The notes under the pieces: generated by a model
Seen by the model: only the letters and a program-made list of their open reading frames with translations
What the model was told of the DNA's origin: nothing
Database searches by the model: none
Position numbers and translations under genes: made by a program
Source of the DNA: Chrysoperla carnea
Taxonomy: Eukaryota > Arthropoda > Insecta > Neuroptera > Chrysopidae
DNA length: 64,000 nucleotides
NCBI RefSeq assembly: GCF_905475395.1
Contig: NC_058341.1
Span: 59,217,501 to 59,281,500 of the forward strand
Direction: 5' to 3'
In this document: positions 23,138 to 36,400 of the stretch, in pieces
Numbering within the stretch: the first letter of the stretch is position 1
Layout: the number at the start of each line of letters is the position of its first letter

Positions 23138-26100
23138 CTGATTCTTTTTCAAAATTAACAAAAGCCGGTATTGAAAAATCATGGACAAAAGAGGCTAAGA
23201 TTTCGTTTTATAAAAATGCGAGAAAATTGTAATGCTGGGAAAGGAATGTAACCATCTCTTGAAAGTTAAAACTTAGGTTTTGGGTTCGGGTTCTGGTAGC
23301 ATCTCCAACATTCCCTGTCTAAAATTTCTCCGAGCATCGATTTACCTCTAAAATGTTTAATTTTATTATATTAGGTATATCGAAAATGGCTTAAGAAATC
23401 GTAATATGTTAAAAGAAAATTATTGATATACACAACATTTCAGTAAAAGATACAAAAATGAAATGTGTCAAGAAGGTTGAAAGTTTGAATGAACGTGTAA
23501 AAAAAATTTTCAATAGGTACTATCAAAAATAATGATTTATTATCACAAATTCGAAATTGATTTTTAAACCTGAGGCTGAACATATGAAATATTATTTATT
23601 ACCAACTTTTTTATTGATTTTTTTACTACCTAATAATTAAAAAATTAAAAATATCCCAAGCCAAAAAAAAAATTCAAATCCCGTTTCGAAAAGCCATGTA
23701 ATTCGGGAAAACCCAGTAAACCCTCGTTGATAACATAGCAGCTAAATTATAATATACTTTTTTTTTGTAAAATTATGAATTCAATGGTTTTCAATATAAT
23801 CTAAATTTTGTTATAACAAAAAAATCATTTAGCAACAAATAGAAAAATCGTTTTCTCAATATCCGTCCTCAGTCACTGAAAATTGCAGAAAATTTTTATA
23901 AGGTCTAGCTTTATTCAGGTTTCAGTTTCGGATAACACATTAGTTCTCAGAAAGTCGATCCTAGTCAGCCATCCTTTCTCAAACATAAAATCTTCATTTT
24001 TCTTATGTAGGATCTTTTTTTAAGTTGACATATGCTTGAAACTCGAAAAATAACTTTTATCGATAAAAATGCTTTTAGCGAAAATTGTTCGGTGTGTAGG
24101 CACACATCTTACGCAGACATTAAACTTAAGGTTTTCAATCTCAATGAAAAGCTCACTATACTTCATAAGTGATAATCGATAGATTAACACTTTAAATTAG
24201 AATGTTGTTATGGATGAAAAAGGTAACATTTTTTGTTCGAAACACAAAAACGAACTCAAAATTTTTACCCAAAATCGTTTTTTTCGTATCAAGATTGTTA
24301 TTTCGTATAAAAGTGGTTTGTTTTTCTTCAGACACCATTTTTGTTCAAATTGAATGAACCAACGCAGAAAAAGCTAAATTTTTGCTATCAATAACTGTCT
24401 AAACTATTCGGTTTACAAAAAAATGTTTCAAACAAAAAAATCTTTACGTATTTATAAAGAACAACTTTCTAATTTAAAGCGTTCATCTAATATTTATCAG
24501 TCATGAATGAGAGATAAAATTCGAAGCCGGTATGTATAAGATATGTGTACAGAAGAATAGTACAGAATATGTCATAGTCGAAACCATTATATTGGGTTGA
24601 GTTATTTAAGCTTGGGCTGGTTTTTGGACTTCTATTTCAATAGCCAATCTTCCTAAAATAATATTTCTCAGATATCCATGCTGTCAATTAAGTAATTTTC
24701 ACCGTGTATATCTTCATAAAAAAATTTATATTAATAAATTTACATTGAGGACACATTGGTGTTGTGTTTTTTATATAGGGTACATTTGGATAATACAGGA
24801 TTTTCTACCCAGAAAAACCTACCAGGCAGAAATATTAACATGTTCGTTCCCTGAGAAAATTTTTTTATAGCTATCGCTATCTATATAGGGTAAACTTGGA
24901 TAACGAAAACTTTTTTACTCAAAAAAAAAGATAGAAAATACAAAATACAAATATTTAAACACTACCCAACTCTCTACCTTCTGGTTTCTGTTTAAGAGAA
25001 AGTAATTTTACAGCCACTACTGCCAATATGAAGTGTTTTATATACATATAATACGTGTTTATGTGTTATATGGTAAATAAAAGCAACCAATCAAATACAA
25101 GCATCACATATTATATAAGGGAAGATAAATCTACCCCCTTGCACAAGGTGGTAGGTGATGGGTTTACGTATAATATTCACCCTTAGGTAGGGTATATGTG
25201 AGAAAGAAGAGATTGCATGACAACATTCCCTTTCACACAGGCTCGTACAGAAAAGAGAAGATATCTCTTTCCTCTCTGGGATGTGATGTGTTCTGTGTGT
25301 AATCGTCACAAACGAACTTCACCGACGATGTCGTATAACGGTAAGCATACTACACCAGGCGACGCTGAAGCTGATGATGATGACGATTTGTGTATACAAT
25401 CAGAGAAAATACATAGCGGACACATAAACTAGTACACGGAGATGCTTTTACCAATGATTTTCAAGAGAAATTGCTTTTCATAAGATGTTTATTACTTGAT
25501 ATGACCAGAAAGTTTTTTAAACAAATTTGGTATTTGATTTACTTATAATATAGGCTAAGTATGCACACGAACAAAATCATTCCAGAGAAAAACAAAATTT
25601 ATGGTTAAAAAAAATTGTCGTTTTTTCATTCAATTTAATATTTATAGATATATTACCTTTTACCCGCAACTTCAATCGCGATTCTGTGCTTAGATAACTT
25701 GCAAGGATTATTAAAAAGTAAATAAAATAATATGAAACAAACAGGGTGAAGGAGATACAATTTATGGACATCTGTTTAACCAAGGTTATCAGAAATACTT
25801 CTTACAAAAAAAATTATTTGTTTAGAAACATATTAACTATTGTGAGAAGTACCACAATACTCGAAATAAAATTGTATGTTAAGAAATTCTATTGAAAAAA
25901 TATAATTAAAACACATACAACAGACATACATGTCGCTAAATATCGATATTTTGATTGCAACGCAAACATCGTAAGTAGCTAAATTTATTCACATAACACA
26001 TTACAAATATTTTTCACAAGATTAAAAACAAATATTCAAAACATTACCAACAAATACATTAACGATTTACAAAAATAAAAATACAAAAATTGTCACAAAT

Positions 26101-26159
26101 TTAAAGAAAAAAAGACCACCAAACTTTTTGTAAACATTTTACAACAAATTATAACCCAA
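23138..26159. other. Long gene-free stretch
   Basis: Around 24180-24500 a diverged relative of family S is suggested (AACACTTTAAATTAGAATGT). A slightly GC-richer patch at 25090-25440 holds overlapping frames on both strands, one ending in an acidic D-rich run; neither shows splice sites or a known domain. No gene is called. Confidence 0.4.
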
Positions 26160-26640
26160 AAGAGATAACTCAAAAGAGAAAAGAGATATCAAGCTGAAAT
26201 TTTTATAGCGTGTTTAGGACGTAAAAAGTGATTTCTAATTCGTAAATGAGCAACATGAACCAATTGGGTTTTGAATTCGTGGGACCCATATTGTAAACCG
26301 TTAGAGATAGAACAAAAATTTAAATGAAAAAAGCACTTAACTTAAAAAAATAAACAACTTTTGTTTGAAATATTTTTTCGTAAACATCACTGTTTACCCG
26401 TGAATGCGCAAATATATTTTAAATTTATACGTTACATATATTATGTTTGTGTTTGTTTGTTTATTACGATATCCATTGAGCAAGTGAGAAGAAAGATGTT
26501 CTTATTACTTTGTGGGTAAGAGTGGCTATCTTTCATTACTTACATCACGTAAAAAAAAAACAAACGATTGCGTCAACATTGTCTGTACATAGTATTTAAA
26601 CAATTTTCTCAGTCAATTGTTTGTTTTCACTTATCATACT
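26160..26640 (+). repeat. Family U repeat
   Basis: Landmarks AAAGAGATATCAAGCTGAAA, AGGACGTAAAAAGTGA, AACCGTTAGAGATAGAAC, ACATCACTGTTTACCCGTGA and CAATTGTTTGTTTTCACTT, in the same order as at 12320. The 5' part is missing. Confidence 0.75.
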
Positions 26641-26935
26641 TAAATATACTTCAAGTAGGCAGAAAATGGTCATGTTTCCATGAAAATTTTTACTAACTTT
26701 AGTGTGAACACTGCCTTTTCAGTCCCCTTCGAGGAAGTAATGAGAATATGACTGATCCTGATCTAACACTATCTTACGGGCTATGATATAAGTCGCATAC
26801 AGATTTGAGTCCCAAAACATTTTTCCGCCCTAATATCTGTCAATAATACTCTCGAATGATCAGTGACCATGGAATTTAGTTTTCTAGAAATGTTTCTCCA
26901 TGTATCCAAAGCAAATAAACAACATCACACACAAA

Positions 26936-26975
26936 CAGACAGACAGACAGACAGACATACAGACAGAAAGACAGA
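26936..26975. repeat. (GACA)n microsatellite
   Basis: About seven GACA units, then imperfect ones, visible directly. Confidence 0.9.
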
Positions 26976-29109
26976 CTACTCGAATACCTTTTACTTTACT
27001 TTACTACCCTATAATAAATAAAGATCGAACATATCTACATGTCTTTATTTACTTTACACTACACGAATGAAGTGAACGCTGTTACACTACCACATACATT
27101 TCTCTCCATGGTGGTGATATTTGCACCACTGTGTACTGATATATATATATTATATATTTTAAAGTGGTAAGAGTAACACGAGCGAATGTTACGTTGCCAG
27201 TGGCAACGGACCACTGTAGGGTGCGATATTCACAAACATATAGTGCCCAAATCATCTGCTTACAACCCCCCTTGTATTTATACAGTTATCCATACGATAC
27301 GATAGAAATTTTATGTGTATCTTTCGTTCTCTTTTTTGTTCGTTCTTTATTTATATTAAAGTTAATGTTATTTTTGTTTAAATTTTTCTTGTTATCCTTG
27401 TTTACCATTTATTTTGTATTTTTTTTGTTTTTGAATTAATGGAAATAGGCAATTTTGTAAAATTTTATTGTTATGTTTTTTAATAAAATTCAGAATTTCA
27501 CTTGGTTGGCATTCTTCACCAAGAGCCAGATCTCCAAATTGTGATCGTTGACTTAAAGCAAACCGTTAACGCAGGCGATATTTAACAACTATACATGAAG
27601 TTATAGATAAAAAATCACATTTAACCCAATCAAATTAATGATTTAGAAAAAAAAATTTGAGTCCGAAAGATATTTTGATATATGATGGGGGATTTCTTGG
27701 TAAGCTCAACTTCAAAAAATCAAATGCAACCTTTTGGGAAAACTTACCGCCATCTTGAATTTAAGTGTATCCTTTTTTTCTGCCGTATCTCGTTCCCGAG
27801 CAGTTTTAACAAATAAAGTCAAGAGATAAAAGTTTTTGTAAATTACGAGAAAAGTTATTGTAATTCTACAACAAATGTCTTATAACATTTTACGATACAT
27901 TGTTTATTTAAAAAGTAATCGCATAATTTTGTCTAGAAAATAAAAAATAAGGGTTAAGGTTTTTTCCTTGCGCTTTCTGCTGCTTGTTCGATAATTTCTT
28001 AGAATATCTTTTAAAACATTCAGATGATACTTTTTTACTATCCATTTGTTTAAATATTGTGTCTGCAGGACGCATAATTCTGTTATTGGAGAGGGTTTCA
28101 AACTTAAGTGAAATTTATATATCAGTATAGAAGTACAGAAGTTATTTTAAGTTGGTAAATTTTCTACTTGGTCTAGGAAATGTTGTTTTTGATGAGTTCA
28201 AAAACTTTAGTTTGAAGTAAAACCGTGGATTCCAATCAAACTTTTTTTAGCATTTATTATTTTATGGGTCATTACAACTCTTAATTTACAATTAAAAGGA
28301 AAAGAAAAAAATATTATAGAGTTGTTCAGTTCGATAAATGCTTTTAAACAAAAATTAAAACTTTTTGCTTCACAATTAAGCTGGGAAAATTTTAGATATT
28401 TTCCATATTTAGAAATACATATTAAGCTTACTGATGAATGTAATATTAAAAATTTTTTGTTCTGAACTGGAAAATTTAAATCAAGAATTTGTGAGACGAT
28501 TTGTAAATCTCAATAATCATAAATCAATTTTTGAAATTATTTCATTTCCTTTTCAAATGAAATTATTTTATTTAATTTTTCAATCGCGCATAAATTAGAA
28601 AAATTAATATCTATTCCCACCCATGAAGTACACTGATAGAATCCAACGTAACCCATAAAATAGAATTGGGTCCTATCCAAAATTTTACTCGAAACTATTA
28701 TATAATTGAAATTTTTATGATTGTGTCCTAGCTGTTGACATTTTTATGATATGCCATCTCATTGAAGTATCCCTTATCTTAATACGAAATATTTTGCCAG
28801 TTTTAAGAGTTCTACGCTATGCCTCCAATTGCAAAAAATATATTTTCCAAATTACGTTAAATAGAATAAATTTTTTATAATTTCAATGAACAAAACATAA
28901 CATTTATTTTCATATATCAATAAACACTATTTTAAAATGCTGGTTTATTATTGCTTTTATGAGGTCGAAAACTCGTTGAAAATTAAAGAATAACGTCAAT
29001 GAATATATAAATATGAACATTGATAAGAAATCGTTGCTAATTTGATAACGGTCTGCAAACATGGTAGTGAGGTAGTTATGGTATTTATGTAAAACAAAAA
29101 TTGATCTGG
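26976..29109. other. Unannotated stretch
   Basis: A GC-richer patch at 27160-27260 contains short frames without a recognisable domain; the frame at 27164-27439 ends in a low-complexity F/L tail. No exon supported. Confidence 0.4.
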
Positions 29110-29462
29110 ACAAATAAAATAAACAAAATTTAAAAAACCCCGACAAAATTTTCGGATACGGAACCCTAAATCCGCACTTGAAACAAATTTAAGAACACAC
29201 TCCAATAAATTACCTTCTTCCTTACAACCTTTTACAAACTGAGCCGATTTTGAAGATCAACGTCAATTTTGTAGTTTTTTCGGGTACGGAACCCTAAATG
29301 CGCACTTTAAACACAGCTAAGAACACTCCCCACTAAATTACCTTTCAATCGAAACAAACAAAATCAAAATCGGTTCATGTATTTAGGCGCTATGACAGAC
29401 AGACGCACACACATAGCGGTCAAACTTATAGCACCCCTTTTCTTAGTTCGGGGGTTAAAAAT
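29110..29462 (+). repeat. Family V repeat, long copy
   Basis: From ACCCCGACAAAATTTTCGG through two CGGAACCCTAAA blocks (a partial internal duplication), CAAACTGAGCCGATTTTGAA and CACATAGCGGTCAAACTTAT to TTCGGGGGTTAAAAAT. Non-coding; may be the tail of a larger element. Confidence 0.75.
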
Positions 29463-29527
29463 AGGTACAAAATCTGAATTTTATTCGAAATATGGAGTTC
29501 TCATTTATTATCTTCGATAATACTCTT

Positions 29528-29930
29528 CCCTATATATTATAATTGTGAAAGTATGTTTGTTTGTTTGTTACGCTTTCACGTAAGAACTACTCAAAAGATT
29601 TTACTGAAACTTTGCAGTAATAAAGCTCATATATTAGAATAACACATGAAGTATTATATATACATATAGATATAAAAAAATTAAATGCAATTCAATTGCA
29701 CTAAAATTCAATTTATTCACTGCAACTTCTATGAACATCCATACATATTCTTAAATTATCCCTAACTGTACATATTCGTAAATTATCCCTAGTTAAACAA
29801 TCTCTATCCCGTTTTCGATTGTTACGAGTTTATGGAAGAGGGATAAGTAATAGAAAGGTAGGTGAATGCTATAAACATGATGGTCTTTCCTTTAAAACCC
29901 AGTTTAGCAGGCGGATAGCACATAAATATA
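29528..29930 (+). mobile_element. Helitron-like relic
   Basis: The first 130 bp follow the Helitron at 45730 closely (CTATATATTATAA, GTTTGTTTGTTACGCTTTCA, AGAATAACACATGA). The 3' part (AAACCCAGTTTAGCAGGCGG) is diverged and the CTAG end is lost. Confidence 0.6.
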
Positions 29931-30329
29931 GCAGAACAGCGGATATCGTACATAGAACAGGTCAAAATTAAAAACGTGATTATTATGATTATTAATGTTG
30001 AGTGTAGGTTTTTAAAAGTATACATTCAAACCGTGGTGAATATGGCTTTAGAGGATCGGACGATTAACTTTCTGATTTAGGAAATATTGTAGTCATTCAT
30101 CAGCTAAATGGTAATAAATTTTTTGCCGATATCACTATTTAAGTACAGGATACAGAGTAGAGATATTGGTACGAATTAGGAAACTTGGTACAGTTTTAAA
30201 AATCAAGAAAATCTTTATAATTAATTATAAATATTGTATAAAATTGATCAAATGATAAAATGGTCGTTGTTTTATAGAAACATTTAGAGCAGTCCTTTGG
30301 GTAGCGTCTACGGTAGTGAAAATAAGATT

Positions 30330-30570
30330 AAAGTCCGATTTTGAAGATAATCGCTAATTTTTTAGTTTTTTCGTGTCCGGAGCCCTAAACTTGCACTTAA
30401 AGCATAACTTAGAACACTCTCCATTAAATTACCCTTTCAAAAAAAATCCAAATTTGGTTCTTCTGTTTAGGCGCTACGATGCCACAGACAGACAGACAGA
30501 CAGGCGGACACACACACATAGCGGTCAAACTGATAACACTCCCTTTTTTCAGTTCCAGTTAAAGGGTTAA
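30330..30570 (+). repeat. Family V repeat
   Basis: CCGATTTTGAAGATAATCGC, GGAGCCCTAAACTTGCACTT, CAGACAGACAGACAGACAGG, CATAGCGGTCAAACTGATAA and a degraded GGGTTAAAAA end. Confidence 0.75.
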
Positions 30571-30821
30571 AAAACCAACAAAAAATCATGAAATGTATAT
30601 AATCTTTTGATTTCAAATTCGAGATTATTTAAGTGGCAGGGTGACAGGGTGGTAGGGGTTCTAAACAAATCATAAAAAATTGGCAAATGGTCTACGAGAC
30701 AAAAAAATTTAGAACACACTGATTTAGAGAACTTTAAGTATAGTATTCCTAGCGGCTTAATAAAAATGTCAAAAAATTCCGATTTTTAAAGCTTTCTAGA
30801 GTCTAGATTACCGTTTTCGAC

Positions 30822-31060
30822 CTCCGAACTAAAAAAAGGGGTGTTAAGTTTCACCGCTTTGTTTGTGTGTCTATCTTTTTGTCTGTCTATCTGTGTGTCT
30901 ATCTGTGGCATCGTAGCGCCTAAACGGATGAACCGATTTTAATGTTTTTGGTTTCGTTTGAAAAGTAACTTAACAAAGAGTGTTCTTATATATGTTTCAA
31001 CTGCGAGTTTAGGTTTCCGCACCCGAAAAATTTGTCGGGGATTCTTCAAATTTTGTAAAT
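30822..31060 (-). repeat. Family V repeat, inverted orientation
   Basis: Plus strand reads CCGAACTAAAAAAAGGGGTG, a GTCTATCT run, GGCATCGTAGCGCCTAAACG, AACAAAGAGTGTTCTTATAT and CCCGAAAAATTTGTCGGGG, the reverse complement order of the other copies. The region up to the copy at 30330 is thus flanked by opposite copies. Confidence 0.75.
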
Positions 31061-31512
31061 TTCACTTGCATCTTTTAGTTTATGAATTATTAATTACCGG
31101 TACGCAATAGGCTACTCTCTAGCAATTTCATTTTTCAGAATGGAAACCACAACTTTATATCAGAAAATTAATAACTGGAAGCTATTTAAATTGTATGAGT
31201 ACAGGTATGATGAGTATTCATGAATGATAAATTCAAAAATTTTATATGTAAAATGGGATGAGTTTATTTTCCATAATACAATTATTAGAATGCTTCCATC
31301 ACGAATATCATGTCAAATATATTACATCCATACGTACTGACAGACCTCCAGACGGACCTACATTCGAAATAGAAATAGGGTAGGTATTTAGGTATATAAA
31401 GTACCTACGTTCACGGATTACCTACATAGGAACATACTTCAATTTTAAAAGCGTGGTTACGATGAAAACTTAAGGGCTGATTTATGTTGGGTTGCCGTTT
31501 TTACCCGACCAA

Positions 31513-32130
31513 AAGGGTGGACCATTTTAATCTATAATGACTAATAGCTCGTTATGTAGTTAACCAATCAAAAAATAACTGTAACAAAAGTTGCAGAGTT
31601 TGATGGGAGACATCAGATTGGACCTAGTTTTTCGGGTTTCTTTAATAGTCAGTTGAGACCCTAATTAGTAAGAGATAGAATAACACTTTAAATTAGAAAG
31701 TTGAACCTCATAAAAAAAACTAACATTTTTTGTTGAAAATATTTTTTCGAAAATCGTTAGCATTTAAACGAAAGAAAAAACCGCTAGATACAGAAAAATG
31801 CTTTAGCCAAAAGTTGCCAAGGGCCAGAGAGGACATTCGCCTGAGTCTATGACTTTCACGTAAAATTATCGATAACTTTTAAGCGTATTTTCTTTCGATG
31901 AAATTCAATAATGACATATTTTTAAGTCGTATTTCCTCCGAAAGCTAACTAGTTTCGAAAAAATGTTTTAAACAGAAAATGTTATTTTTAAGGATCTACT
32001 TTTTAACTTAAAGTTACCGTTTAGAATCTAAATTGGCTATTAAAGAAACCCGAAGAACTAGGTCCAGTCCATGTTAGAACATTATGAGCTGCCATCAAAC
32101 TCTGTAACTTTTCTTTAAATTATATGTCTG
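31513..32130. repeat. Family S palindromic element, copy 2, truncated
   Basis: Left end GGGTGGACCATTTTAATCTA matches copies 1 and 3; interior CTTTAGCCAAAAGTTG is shared with copy 3. The right terminal repeat is lost after about 32115. Confidence 0.7.
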
Positions 32131-32602
32131 TTCCTTTGTAACGCACTAAAGACCAAACACGCGGACCGATTTTGAAACTTCTCAATTTGTCAATCGTTTT
32201 GTCTTAGTTTTACGAGGGTCACTGAAGATATGGCAGGAATAAACATTCAATATGGAGACCACTAGACGCCATATTGTGAAAAAAATGAAAGTCGGCGAAT
32301 TATGTTAAGTGGGATATCATTGGTATTAAATAAACAAATCAATTGATAAGAATCATTTAAATCGGTCCACCCGTTTGGTCTCTGGAACGCGTTTGGTATC
32401 CTAATCCTAATATTCTATTCTATTATCTATTCTATTATCAGTTCTTTAAGGAGTGATTATTGAAATAAAAAATATAATTTTCAATTATTTATGGATAAAA
32501 TTTTATTAAATTAAATATAATTTCAAATATAATTTTAAACTTGAAAATAATTTATCAAAAATTAATAATTAACTTTTTCTTTAAATAATCATTTTTAGAA
32601 TC

Positions 32603-33060
32603 ACTTTCTTCTTCCAGGCTTTGATTTGCGCGCGAAATAACGTCGATTATATGCATCTTTATAATCAATTTCTTGCGCTAATTCAGTTTCAATAGACAAT
32701 AATGCAAGATCATTAAGTCTATCTTGTTCCATGTTTGCGTGTAAGTAATGTTTTACCCTATCCAGGGTGGAAAAAGATCTTTCTCCTGAACAATTTGTAG
32801 TTGGGATGCTCAAAACAATAAGTAGAGTATATCTACATTAGGATAAACATCTTGAAGATTTCGTGAATACAATACATTACATATGTTTTGTGCTGGGCGT
32901 CCATTTTCAAAATTTGCTAAGGTATCTTTAAGTTAATAATGTAAATGAATACATTCATTCCCGAATATTTCTTCCAAGTCGTCGGGATACTTACTGGCGA
33001 GTTCATTTGTTTGGTGCTTCAACTCATTTGTATCAATTTTAGATAAATTATCAAAAATAT
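32603..33060 (-). pseudogene. hAT-type transposase C-terminal relic (ZMYM1-like)
   Basis: The minus strand encodes ...IPTTNCSGERSFS.L.RVK.YL...M.QDRLN.LALLSIE.EL, the hAT dimerisation region found at the C-terminus of transposases and of ZMYM1-type proteins, ending at a TAA at 32603. Upstream in other frames are NELASKYPDDLEEIFGNE and TLANFENGRPAQN, so the gene has at least one frameshift and a stop. Only the last 150 or so codons remain. Its orientation is the same as the adjacent GR-A; it is not an exon of it. Confidence 0.75.
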
Positions 33061-33406
33061 TAAATTTAATGTATAATGAAATTCATTTTGCTAAAAATAC
33101 AAATATTAAAAAACGTTGAGGAACATAAATATGTTCAAAAAATTTTCTCAAAATTTTTCATTCCTTAATAGTATTTATCGATCAAGATCAATACTGATAA
33201 AAGCCTATTGACCTTAAAAAAATTTACAATGCGGCTAATTAAAAAGTAAAGTCAATCGTTAGATTACGTAACACATTTTGTTTAACAAATCGGATTGCCC
33301 TTTAATTATTTTGCCTTTAAAATTTTGTTGCTCCTAAAATTCTGCCGTCCTAGACTACTACCTCACGTGTTTAAGCCAAAAACCAGCACTGGGTTTTACC
33401 AAAGAT

Positions 33407-36400
33407 TTATGAATATTGCCAAACAATTATTACATAGCTTGCTGTTGACGCAAACATCTAAAAGAAATAATATGTAATAAAAACCTCTACACAAGATTTA
33501 AAATAATAATTAGTGTCCGACCAGTTTCGGCCAAAAAATCTAGTATCGTCATCAGTTTCGGTTTCGGCAGATAATCTGCCGAACTTTCGGCCACACCGAA
33601 ACTCTGCGTTCGTGAATTATCGCGCTTTGCTCGGCTAACTTTGAGTATGTTCGTGCCTGCTGAGTTTGCCGGCCATACCGGTGTAATTTTGATGTGGCTT
33701 GATGTGGGTTGTGTTTTGTATGCGTTCCTGGATTTGGTTTTATTAATTTTAACCACCCAAACATTGAAAAAACTGCCTGCTGTCGCTATGATTGTGCTAT
33801 GATTGAACTGTGTGAGATCTTCAGATACTTGTTTGATGATTTTAACTATGAGAAAACACAGTACCTATGTACACAATATTCATTTAATTCAAATTGCATT
33901 TTAATTTTATCACTAGTGGTGTGTATTTCATTTTGTAAACTGTGTTAACTGTCTGTATAAATGTAAAAAATAAGCCAAATTTCAGTAAACAATCAATTTT
34001 TCACATATCCAAAAAAAAGTTTCAGTTTCGGTTTCGACCGAAACTCAGACAAACACCGAAGATTCGATTTCGGTAGAAATTCCAGTTTCGGTCGGACACT
34101 AATAATAATTTCGCGAAAACTTACGCCTGTTATCAAACTCATATTTAATGGTAAACATCTGAATATTTCAAATTTAATGTTGTATTGTAGAATTTGTTTT
34201 AAGAATAAAAATGTCTAAATCAAGAAAATGAATTTCAATTAGAATTTTTAAAATCATTGTACCTATAGTAGATAATACTTCTAAATAAATCACAAATTTT
34301 TAGAAAAATTCAACTTAATCTGACAGTTAGGAAATTAGACCTAATTTATCATGAGAGATGTTGAAGAAGGTAGATTTTACTCAAATTTATTATCTAAACA
34401 TTTTTTTTTTGTAGAGATGACTAGCCAGCTGTTTTATTTTTGCAAATATTTCTAGGAATAAACAATAATACTCCGAAGAATGGAAATATTTATGGTAAGC
34501 AAGCATTGAGAAATTCTCCACATGAATTTGAGCTAACAATATAATCCTGTAAATGAAGTCATTTATAAAAACGTATTTTCACTGACTAGTCAACTGTTCA
34601 AGATATCCAGCATATATTTTGAGCTCGGTACATTTTTCAACTTTGTCATCGAGTCAAATATTTCAAACAGAAAACAAGAAACGCAGGAGAAGAGTGAAGA
34701 ATCGTTGAAGCCAAGGCTCGTGACAGAATCAACTTTCGAATGTAGAGAATGACTCACTTAAATACTATTTTCGGATTACAATCTACACACCGTACATCGA
34801 TTTGTTTCTGACATATTTACAGGATGCATTTTTTTATCATCTCAATATTTTATCAAATTTAGCTTCTCTTTCCCAAAAAAATGAAATATTTTGATGAAGA
34901 CTCTTGCGCTCAACTTTTTTATTCAAACTCTTCAATTTTGTAGGGTGATTTCAGTGACATCTGGTTCAATGAAGTTAAACTTTGACAAAAACGCATTGTC
35001 ATACAGGACGTCAAAAATTCACTCAAAGCACTCGATATTTGAAATGACTACATTTTGCATTTGCATTTTGCTTGTGACTACAATGACTAATGAACGCTTC
35101 TTTTCAACTTCGCGACGTCTCAAAACAAACCTTAGATCGACAATGTTTAAAGATCGGCTAAACGGTTTAGCCCATAGAGATAATATATATAGAGGAGACA
35201 AGCAAGCATAAAATCCGTCCGCAGAAGTAAAAGAGGTAGAGAAAGCCCCGATAGCTGTTTTCTGGCAAAAACAAACTATCTAACTTTATTTTGACAGAGA
35301 CTGATGATAACTGATTGACTGAATATCACATTTTGACATAATAAAACGTTCACTTACTAGAAAAAAAAAATTCTTGTTTTTATTGACTTTATGATCTAAC
35401 ATGATGAACATAAGTATGATTCCCGGGCACGGGCCCGTTACTATGAACACAATCATTTCAGAAATTAATGACCTTGTCAACAAATAATGATAAACCAGTG
35501 AAACATTATAAAACTTACCAAATGATTTATTTTCTCCGATTCATCGTCAATTCCTTGTATATAATTCAAAAGTATTGCCACACGTTTTGATTCATTTTCA
35601 CACAGTGTACATAGAATCGACATGAAAAAGTACTGGGACAAAAATACAATTACAATGGGTAAAGCAATATTATTCTCATCTTGACGTGTAACTAATCTAG
35701 TCACCAAGAAAACAGCCGAAATAAACGTTTGTAATAACAATAAAAGTAACGGAAATTGATACACTCCATGAATAATTTGTGCAGCTTTGCACGTATCTAA
35801 GTGTGCATCTAAAGTAACTTTTAAGTTTTGTATAATTTGAATTTGTCTCAAACGTTTATTTTTATCCACACCTTTTCGAGTAAAATTTAAATTAAGTATG
35901 TTTTGATAATTGTGACATGAACCCATTTGCTCCAAACGTTTATTAATGTTTAATAATTGTTCATAAATTGTTATTAAATTTTCACAAAAATTTGTAATCG
36001 GAAATTTTGTTAGTAGAAGTTCCACAAATTCACTAATAATGTTATTAAGTGTTGCGTATACTGAAATTTTTATACTTTTCGGTATATACAGTTTGCAAAC
36101 TACAATCAAGTACACTAAAACAAAGGAAACAATGAAACCGTAAAACCTTTTCCGAACTTTGAATTGATGTTCTACTAACAAGAACAAGAAAAACATCAAA
36201 TTTCAATTTCTGAAGAGAGAGGATGAAAGACTAAATTACTGACTGTTAATTTTTTAGCCTTAAAAGTCGTAAAACAACATGACAATCAGCCCTCCATGCT
36301 GGGAATGGACAGTGAGATGTTACCACGTTGGAATGGTCGCTCCAAAAAAAAAACCCAGCGACCCGTGCAAACTCGACTTTATTAACGGCATGACCAATCC

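Noticed and set aside
25091..25432. Overlapping frames on both strands in a GC-richer patch.
   Set aside because: No domain, no splice sites and no similarity to anything recognised.
33487..33764. Two overlapping minus-strand frames of 89 and 70 codons.
   Set aside because: They lie almost wholly inside the hAT element in GR-A intron 3 and show no transposase or other motif.
36115..36199. Apparent extension of GR-A exon 2 upstream (frame open to 36199).
   Set aside because: The acceptor TTTTAG before 36114 matches the exon start in GR-B and GR-C in position and phase; the extension has no counterpart in them.
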